A DNA stretch of 64,000 bases from positions 20,361-84,360 of the forward strand of contig NZ_PDCP01000027.1 in assembly GCF_002553505.1 (NCBI RefSeq), in the 5' to 3' direction. Of the stretch, positions 58,422 to 64,000 are shown piece after piece (the first letter of the stretch is position 1; the number at the start of each line of letters is the position of its first letter). This stretch comes from Mycolicibacterium agri. GTDB taxonomy: Bacteria > Actinomycetota > Actinomycetes > Mycobacteriales > Mycobacteriaceae. Made by a program: the position numbers and the translations under genes. The notes beneath the pieces were generated by a model, which was not told the DNA's origin, made no database searches, and saw only the letters and a program-made list of their open reading frames with translations.

Positions 58422-59947
58422 GAGTCGCTCCCGGTGGGTTTGCAGAGCCACAGCGCAAGGATGATCGCGACCACCGGCCCGACGGCCATGACCACGCTCA
58501 GCGTGTGGATCGCGTCGATCGCATGCTCGGGCGCCTGGTCGATGACCAGCCGCGCCGCGTCGGGATTGACCAGATGGGCTTCCCGGCCGCCGTGCGCCGT
58601 CACCAACGCTTCGCGGGCTTCGGCGCGGGTGAGGCCGGTCCTGGACAGGTCGTGCACGCTGTCGGTGAGGAACAGGTTGATGCCGACGAGCGCGAACAGC
58701 GCGGGCCCGAGCGAGTAACCGCCTTCGTTCACAGCGCTTTTCACCGCCGAGATGGAGCCGCCGAGATCGGCTGGCGCGCTGCTCATCATGATCTGCGCCT
58801 GCGGCGTGGTGACCAGTGCGCCGCCGACCACGATGAGCGCCGTCGTCAGGAAGACCACCGGCCGCGAGGTGTGCAAGCTGAACGTTCGCAGCACGACCAG
58901 GCCGGCCAACATCGTGACGAGCCCGCCGATCAGCACCGTGCGGGGGCCGAACCGGTTCGCGGCCGGGCCCGCCGAGGTGGCCCCCAACGCCGCCATCGCC
59001 GTGGCCGGGATCAGCAGCAGGCCGAACAGCTCGTGGGACTCCTTGCGGATGGTCACCAGGTAGAACGCCAACAGCACCATCGACCCGCCGAGCACGATGT
59101 TGAACACCACGCCGGCGATGACGGCGCCGTTGAACCGGCCGGAGCGGAACACGTTCATGTCCAAAGCCGGTTGCGGCGTGCGCAGCTCCAACATCACGAA
59201 GGCGAACCCGGCCGCCAGCCCGCCGCCGACCGACGCGAGACCGACGGCGTCGACGCCGGTCTCCATCCGCGAGGTGCCGAAGATGAGCCCGAGCAACGCG
59301 ACCGCGAACAGCGCCAGGCCGGCAAGATCGAGCCGACGGTCGGCGCGCGTCGTCTCGGGCACGTAGCGCCAGGTGATGACCAAGCAGATCGCCGCGATCG
59401 CGGGGACGACGAAAAAGCATGCGCGCCAACCGATCGCGTGAGCCAGCGCGCCACCCAGCGCGGGCATCGGGGTGGCGACCGCGTAGCCGACGCCGAAGTA
59501 GGCCGCGATCGCCCCGGCCCGTTTCTTCGGCGGGAAAACCGCGTTGGTGATCGCCAGCGACAGGCCGATGAGGAACGCCAGGGTCACGCCGACGCCGGCG
59601 CGGGCGACGATCAGCACCGCGGGCACCGGCGCGGCCGCGGCCAGCGCGCTGAACGCGATCGCGCCCGACAATCCGACCAGATACATGCGCCGCATGCCGT
59701 AGAGGTCGCCGAGCGCACCCGCGCTGAGCACCGCGGCGGCCATTGTCAGCGTCGCGAGGCTGGCGACGAAAGTGGCGGTGCTTCCGGTGATCTGCAGGCC
59801 GGCCGAGACGACCTGCAGATTGGCCGACAAGATCGTCGGGTCACCGATCGAGATCGCATAGCCCAGGCCCATGGCGACCACCGTCATCGCGGCAGCCACC
59901 CCCGAGACGTATGTTTCCTTACCCCCGGCGCGCACATCGGTCGCCAT
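58418..59947 (-). CDS. MFS drug/metabolite exporter, DHA2 (14-TM) family
   Basis: 509 aa, 14 predicted membrane segments. SANLQVVSAGLQITGSTATF, the motif A region GALGDLYGMRRMYLVG and a motif C-like FGVGYAVATPMPALGGALA resemble Stp/LfrA-type exporters. ATG 59947 is preferred to an in-frame TTG at 59968. A long loop near the C-terminus (GLTRAEAREALVTAHGGREA, before the last helix) is typical for this mycobacterial subgroup. Substrate unknown. Confidence 0.87.
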   Translation of the reverse strand: MATDVRAGGKETYVSGVAAAMTVVAMGLGYAISIGDPTILSANLQVVSAGLQITGSTATFVASLATLTMAAAVLSAGALGDLYGMRRMYLVGLSGAIAFSALAAAAPVPAVLIVARAGVGVTLAFLIGLSLAITNAVFPPKKRAGAIAAYFGVGYAVATPMPALGGALAHAIGWRACFFVVPAIAAICLVITWRYVPETTRADRRLDLAGLALFAVALLGLIFGTSRMETGVDAVGLASVGGGLAAGFAFVMLELRTPQPALDMNVFRSGRFNGAVIAGVVFNIVLGGSMVLLAFYLVTIRKESHELFGLLLIPATAMAALGATSAGPAANRFGPRTVLIGGLVTMLAGLVVLRTFSLHTSRPVVFLTTALIVVGGALVTTPQAQIMMSSAPADLGGSISAVKSAVNEGGYSLGPALFALVGINLFLTDSVHDLSRTGLTRAEAREALVTAHGGREAHLVNPDAARLVIDQAPEHAIDAIHTLSVVMAVGPVVAIILALWLCKPTGSDS

Positions 59948-60068
59948 TTGCTGGATGCTACTGGGCAACGTTGAGCGGAGTGCTCCGATTCGGAATGCCG
60001 TTTCCGTCGTTCGTCGCCGTACCGTGGCCTAGGTTTGACGAATGCGTAAACCGGGGTACCGCGGGTAA

Positions 60069-61469
60069 ATGGAGCGGCTGACGGGGCTCGACGCGAGTTT
60101 CCTCTACGGCGAATCCTCCACTGTCCCTTTGCATGTCTGCTCGGTCATCGAGTTGGACACCTCGACCGTGCCCGGCGGCTACAGCTTTGATCGTCTCTGT
60201 ACCGATCTGGCGTCACGGATAGCGGCGGTGCCCGAGCTTCGGGCAAAGCTCGCCGACAGCAATCTCAATCTCGATCACCCGGTGTGGGTCGAGGACAGAG
60301 ACTTCGATGTGACCCGTCACGTGCAGTGGATCGAGCTGCCGTCGCCCGGAGGCCGCACGGAGCTGGGCGAGATCTGCGGCTACATCGCGTCGCTTCCGCT
60401 GGATCGGCACAAGCCGCTGTGGGAGCTGTGGGTGATCGAGGGGATTGCCGGCACCAAGGTGCGCGACGGCGGACCGCTGGCGCTGATGCTGAAGGTGCAT
60501 CACTCCGCGGTGGACGGCGTGTCCGCCGCGAATCTGCTCGACCAGCTGTGCACGCTCACTCCCGACGCCCCGCCGCCCGACCCGGTGGAGGGGCCCGGCG
60601 GTGCAACGTCCATCGGCATCGCCGCGGGCGGGCTGGTGCGGTTCCTGTCCCGCCCGCTGCAACTGGCCAGGGTGGTGCCCGAGACGGTGTCGACGATCGT
60701 CACGACGGCCCTGCGCGCCCGCAGCGGGACGGCAATGGCGGCGCCGTTCGCCGCCCCGGCGACGCGATTCAACGCCGAGGTCACGCCGCGGCGCGCCATC
60801 GCGCTGGCCCAGCTCGACCTCGACGACGTGAAGCGGGTGAAGGCGCGGTTCGGCGTCAAGGTCAACGACGTGGTGATGGCGCTGTGCGCGGGCGCGCTGC
60901 GGGAGTACCTGCGGGCGCGGGGCGAGCTGCCGGACAAGCCGCTGGTGGCGATGGTTCCGGCGTCAGTGCACGACGTCAGCGACCGGCCGGGCCGCAACCA
61001 GGTGTCGGGGATGTTCTGCAACCTGCAGACCCACATCGCCGACCCGGGCGAGCGGCTGGAAGCCATCGCCGACGCGAGTGTGAACGCCAAGGAGCACAGC
61101 TCGGCCATCGCGCCGTCGCTCCTCCTCGATTGGACGCAGGTGTTCGCCCGGTCGGCCCTCGGTGTGCTGTTCGGCCTGGCGGGCCACACCCCGCTCACGC
61201 ACGCGCCGATTCACAACGTGATCATCTCGAACGTGGCCGGGCCGCAGCGCACGCTGTACGCCTGCGGAGCCAAGATCAATGCGCTGTATCCGCTCGGGCC
61301 GATCTTCCACGGCTCCGGGCTGAACATCACCGTGATGTCGCTCGCCGGCAAGCTCAACGTAGGCATCACCTCGTGCCCGAAGCTGGTCGACGACCTGTGG
61401 GACCTGGCCGATCGGTTCGAACGCGAACTGGGTGCGCTGCTGTTCAGCAAGGCCTCGTCAGGTGACTGA
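60069..61469 (+). CDS. Wax ester synthase/diacylglycerol acyltransferase (WS/DGAT)
   Basis: 466 aa. MERLTGLDASFLYGE start, active site KVHHSAVDGVSAANL (HHxxxDG) near residue 144, the second motif region NDVVMALCAGALREYL and a C-terminal SNVAGPQRTLYACG are all typical. It esterifies diacylglycerol or fatty alcohol with acyl-CoA, making storage lipid at the membrane face. Mycobacteria have many paralogues; this one cannot be matched to a named Tgs. ATG 60069; divergent from the MFS gene. Confidence 0.92.
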   Translation: MERLTGLDASFLYGESSTVPLHVCSVIELDTSTVPGGYSFDRLCTDLASRIAAVPELRAKLADSNLNLDHPVWVEDRDFDVTRHVQWIELPSPGGRTELGEICGYIASLPLDRHKPLWELWVIEGIAGTKVRDGGPLALMLKVHHSAVDGVSAANLLDQLCTLTPDAPPPDPVEGPGGATSIGIAAGGLVRFLSRPLQLARVVPETVSTIVTTALRARSGTAMAAPFAAPATRFNAEVTPRRAIALAQLDLDDVKRVKARFGVKVNDVVMALCAGALREYLRARGELPDKPLVAMVPASVHDVSDRPGRNQVSGMFCNLQTHIADPGERLEAIADASVNAKEHSSAIAPSLLLDWTQVFARSALGVLFGLAGHTPLTHAPIHNVIISNVAGPQRTLYACGAKINALYPLGPIFHGSGLNITVMSLAGKLNVGITSCPKLVDDLWDLADRFERELGALLFSKASSGD

Positions 61470-61545
61470 GCAGCGTCGTCATAATCGAAATCAACGTCCG
61501 AGCGAAATAGCCGGTCCCGGCCAGAGGAGAAAGTACGCTGAGGAA

Positions 61546-64000
61546 ATGTCGGAGGGGCGGCCGACGGGGGTGCTGATCGCCAAGCTGGCGGGCTATTGCC
61601 TGCTGGCTGGCGTTGTGGTGGCCGCCATGATGTTCCCGCTCGCCGGGGGTGTCGGGCTGCTGTCGAACCGGGCCTCCGATGTCGTCGCGGGCGGATCGGC
61701 TCAGCTGCTCGAGGGCGACGTGCCGCAGGTGACGACGATGGTCGACACCGAAGGAAACCCGATCGCCTGGCTGTACTCGCAGCGCCGGTTCGAGGTGCCC
61801 AGCGAGAAGATCGCCAACACCATCAAGCTCGCGATCGTCTCGATCGAGGACAAGCGGTTCACCGAGCACAACGGCGTGGACTGGCAGGGCACCCTGACCG
61901 GGCTGTCCGGCTACCTGGCCGGCGACCCGACCACACGCGGCGGTTCGACGATCGAGCAGCAGTACGTCAAGAACTATCAACTGCTGGTCACCGCGCAGAC
62001 CGAGGCCGAGCGGCGCGCGGCCGTGGAGATCAGCCCGGCCCGCAAGCTGCGCGAGATCCGCATGGCGCTGACGCTGGACAAGTCGTTCAGCAAGGCCGAG
62101 ATCCTCACCCGCTACCTGAACCTGCTGTCGTTCGGCAACGGCGCCTACGGCATCCAGGACGCCGCGCAGACCTACTTCGGCATCAACGCCTCGCAGCTGA
62201 ACTGGGAGCAGGCCGCGCTGCTGGCCGGGCTGGTGCGCTCGGAGAGCTCGCTGAACCCCTACACCAACCCAGAAGGAGCGCTCGCCCGTCGAAACCTGGT
62301 GCTGGACACCATGATCGAGAACCTGCCGCAGTACGCCGACGAGCTGCGCGAGGCCAAGACGAAACCGCTGGGCGTGCTGCCGCAGCCCAAGCAGTTGCCG
62401 GGCGGCTGCATCGCCGCCGGTGATCGCGCGTTCTTCTGCGACTACGTGCTGGACTTCCTGGCGCGGGCAGGCATCAACAAGGACCAGGTCGCCCGCGGCG
62501 GCTATCTGATCCGCACCACGCTGGACCCGAAGGTGCAGGCCTCGGTGAAGCGGGCGATCGACAAGATCGCCAGCCCCAACCTCGACGGCATCGCGAGCGT
62601 GATGAGCGTGATCCAGCCCGGCAAGAACGCGCACCGGGTGATGGCGATGGCCAGCAACCGCACGTACGGCTTCAACCTCGACGCCAACGAAACCGTGCAG
62701 CCGCAACCGTTCTCGCTCGTCGGCGACGGCGCGGGGTCGATCTTCAAGATCTTCACCACTGCCGCCGCGTTGGAGATGGGGTTGGGCATCAACGCGCAAC
62801 TGCAGGTGCCCGGCTCGTTCCAGGCCAAGGGGCTCGGCAGCAGCGACACGCCGGGATGCCCGAAAGAGACGTGGTGTGTGCGCAACGCGGGCAACTACCG
62901 CGGCTCGATGAACGTGACCGATGCGCTGGCCGCGTCGCCAAACACGGCGTTCGCCAAGCTGATTCAGCAGGTGGGCGTCCCACGGGCGGTCGACATGGCC
63001 GTGCGGCTGGGGATGCGCTCGTATGCGACCCCGGCGACCGCGCGGGCCTACGACCCGGACAGCAACGAGAGCCTGGCCGATTTCATCAAGCGGCAGAACA
63101 TGGGCTCGTTCACGCTGGGCCCGTTCCAGCTCAACGCGCTCGAGCTGTCGAATGTGGCCGCGACGTTGGCGTCGGGTGGAACGTGGTGCCCGCCGACGCC
63201 CATCGACAAGATCATCGACCGGCACGGCGAAGAGGTGCCGTTCACCATCGAACCCTGCGAGCAGGCGGTGCCGGAAGGGCTGGCCAACACCCTGGCCAAC
63301 GCGCTGAGCAAGGACGACAAGCCCGGCGGCACCGCTTCCGGCGCGGCAGGCTCGGTCGGATGGAATCTGCCGATGTCGGGCAAGACCGGCACCACCGAGT
63401 CGCACCGGTCGTCGGGCTTCCTCGGCTTCACCAACCGCTACGCCGCGGCCAACTACATCTTCGCCGACTCCAGCTCGCCGTCGGGCATCTGCTCGTTCCC
63501 GTTGCGCGCCTGCGGCGATGGTGATCTCTATGGCGGCAACGAGCCCGCTCGCACCTGGTTCGAGGCGATGAAGCCGATCGCCAACGATTTCGGCGAGGTG
63601 ACGCTGCCGCCGACCGACCCGGTGTACGTCGACGGCGCCCCCGGCGGGCGGGTGCCAAATGTGAACGGACTGACCGTGGATGCGGCGCGCCAGCGACTGA
63701 AAGACGCCGGGTTCCAGGTCGCCGACCAGACGAACTGGGTGAACAGCGGGGCGCGTTCAGGCACCGTCGTGAGCACGTCGCCGAGCGGCCAGACGTTCCC
63801 GGGATCGATCGTCACGATCAACGTCAGCAACGGCATTCCGCCTGCGCCGCCACCTCCGCCGCGGCCCGAGCCGCCGCGTCCTCCGGAGGGCGGTACGACG
63901 ATTGTGGAGATCCCGGGGCTGCCGCCGATCACGGTGCCGCTGCTGGGACCGCCGCCGCCACCGTTGCCGCCGCCGCCTCCACCACCGCCCCCGCCGCCCC
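61546..64000 (+). CDS. ponA2: Bifunctional penicillin-binding protein PonA2 (PBP1), 3' end cut off
   Basis: At least 818 aa, frame open to the window end. Membrane anchor about 10-40. Glycosyltransferase (GT51): IVSIEDKRFTEHNGVDW with Glu101, and RGGSTIEQQYVKN. Transpeptidase: SIFK with Ser398, SPN at 464-466, KTGT from 613. One PASTA domain about 696-765 (VPNVNGLTVDAARQRLKDAG), then a long Pro-rich tail that continues past base 64000. It polymerises and crosslinks peptidoglycan. ATG 61546 follows TGAGGAA. M. tuberculosis PonA2 (Rv3682) has the same domain order and about the same length. Confidence 0.95.
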   Translation, partial: MSEGRPTGVLIAKLAGYCLLAGVVVAAMMFPLAGGVGLLSNRASDVVAGGSAQLLEGDVPQVTTMVDTEGNPIAWLYSQRRFEVPSEKIANTIKLAIVSIEDKRFTEHNGVDWQGTLTGLSGYLAGDPTTRGGSTIEQQYVKNYQLLVTAQTEAERRAAVEISPARKLREIRMALTLDKSFSKAEILTRYLNLLSFGNGAYGIQDAAQTYFGINASQLNWEQAALLAGLVRSESSLNPYTNPEGALARRNLVLDTMIENLPQYADELREAKTKPLGVLPQPKQLPGGCIAAGDRAFFCDYVLDFLARAGINKDQVARGGYLIRTTLDPKVQASVKRAIDKIASPNLDGIASVMSVIQPGKNAHRVMAMASNRTYGFNLDANETVQPQPFSLVGDGAGSIFKIFTTAAALEMGLGINAQLQVPGSFQAKGLGSSDTPGCPKETWCVRNAGNYRGSMNVTDALAASPNTAFAKLIQQVGVPRAVDMAVRLGMRSYATPATARAYDPDSNESLADFIKRQNMGSFTLGPFQLNALELSNVAATLASGGTWCPPTPIDKIIDRHGEEVPFTIEPCEQAVPEGLANTLANALSKDDKPGGTASGAAGSVGWNLPMSGKTGTTESHRSSGFLGFTNRYAAANYIFADSSSPSGICSFPLRACGDGDLYGGNEPARTWFEAMKPIANDFGEVTLPPTDPVYVDGAPGGRVPNVNGLTVDAARQRLKDAGFQVADQTNWVNSGARSGTVVSTSPSGQTFPGSIVTINVSNGIPPAPPPPPRPEPPRPPEGGTTIVEIPGLPPITVPLLGPPPPPLPPPPPPPPPPP

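Noticed and set aside
63840..64000. CCGCCGCC-rich end of the window as a non-coding repeat
   Set aside because: It is in frame with ponA2 and encodes the Pro-rich tail known for this protein.
1..64000. Insertion sequences, phage genes, rRNA or CRISPR arrays
   Set aside because: No transposase, integrase, phage structural gene, rRNA-like sequence or spacer array was seen; the only mobile-looking items are short palindromes.

Overview
The window is GC-rich, densely coded actinobacterial DNA that looks like a fast-growing mycobacterium (Mycolicibacterium-like). The indicators are a PonA2-type penicillin-binding protein with one PASTA domain, two small mycobacterial-type cutinases, a wax ester synthase/diacylglycerol acyltransferase, a CadI/ArsR pair, PknE-like receptor kinases, a deazaflavin-dependent nitroreductase-family protein, a Tat-exported DUF1906 (Rv2525c-like) protein and frequent GTG starts with 4-bp overlaps. 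The species cannot be fixed from the sequence alone.

Layout. 1-2.4 kb: end of a sugar ABC transporter operon (ATPase cut by the window edge, SDR, small unknown protein). 2.5-5.1 kb: catabolic-type acetolactate synthase and a divergent arsR/cadI pair with two palindromic operators. 5.1-20.3 kb: envelope and signalling genes (DUF1906, cutinase, kinase-like/flippase fusion, alpha/beta-hydrolase-adenylate cyclase, PAS-GGDEF, ALDH, Pro-rich membrane protein, M15 peptidase, PQQ-type sugar dehydrogenase lipoprotein, DUF2237, hydrolase, nitroreductase). 20.4-25.6 kb: two receptor Ser/Thr kinases, the second carrying an extracellular family-3 solute-binding domain, plus a broken DinB gene and an orphan HicB-like antitoxin.

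25.6-39.5 kb is the most striking part, a compact selenium/molybdenum island. On the minus strand selD is followed by a three-subunit PaoABC-like molybdenum hydroxylase and a degenerate APH-like kinase. On the plus strand come tRNA-Sec (selC), selA, selB and a formate dehydrogenase operon. The large subunit has an in-frame UGA (34856-34858, residue 190), followed at E. coli fdhF-like spacing by a SECIS hairpin. Enzyme, cofactor supply and decoding machinery are therefore adjacent.

39.5-44.3 kb: a complete branched-chain amino acid-type ABC transporter (livH-M-G-F plus binding protein). 44.3-46 kb: DUF488 and a thioredoxin-reductase-like flavoprotein. 46-53.2 kb: a six-gene catabolic operon (class III aminotransferase, phosphotriesterase-like hydrolase, FadR-type GntR regulator, aldehyde dehydrogenase, enolase-superfamily acid-sugar dehydratase, MFS permease) behind a 22-bp palindromic operator; its substrate is unknown and it is the best candidate for an undescribed pathway. 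53.3-64 kb: DEAD-box helicase, AhpD-like protein with divergent LacI regulator and operator, DUF5994, cold-shock protein with structured leader and strong terminator, second cutinase coupled to an MFS exporter, WS/DGAT, and ponA2 running off the right edge.

Several short (50-61 bp) palindromic elements lie between genes, mostly where two genes converge. Two of them (2469 and 19681) are clearly copies of one another.
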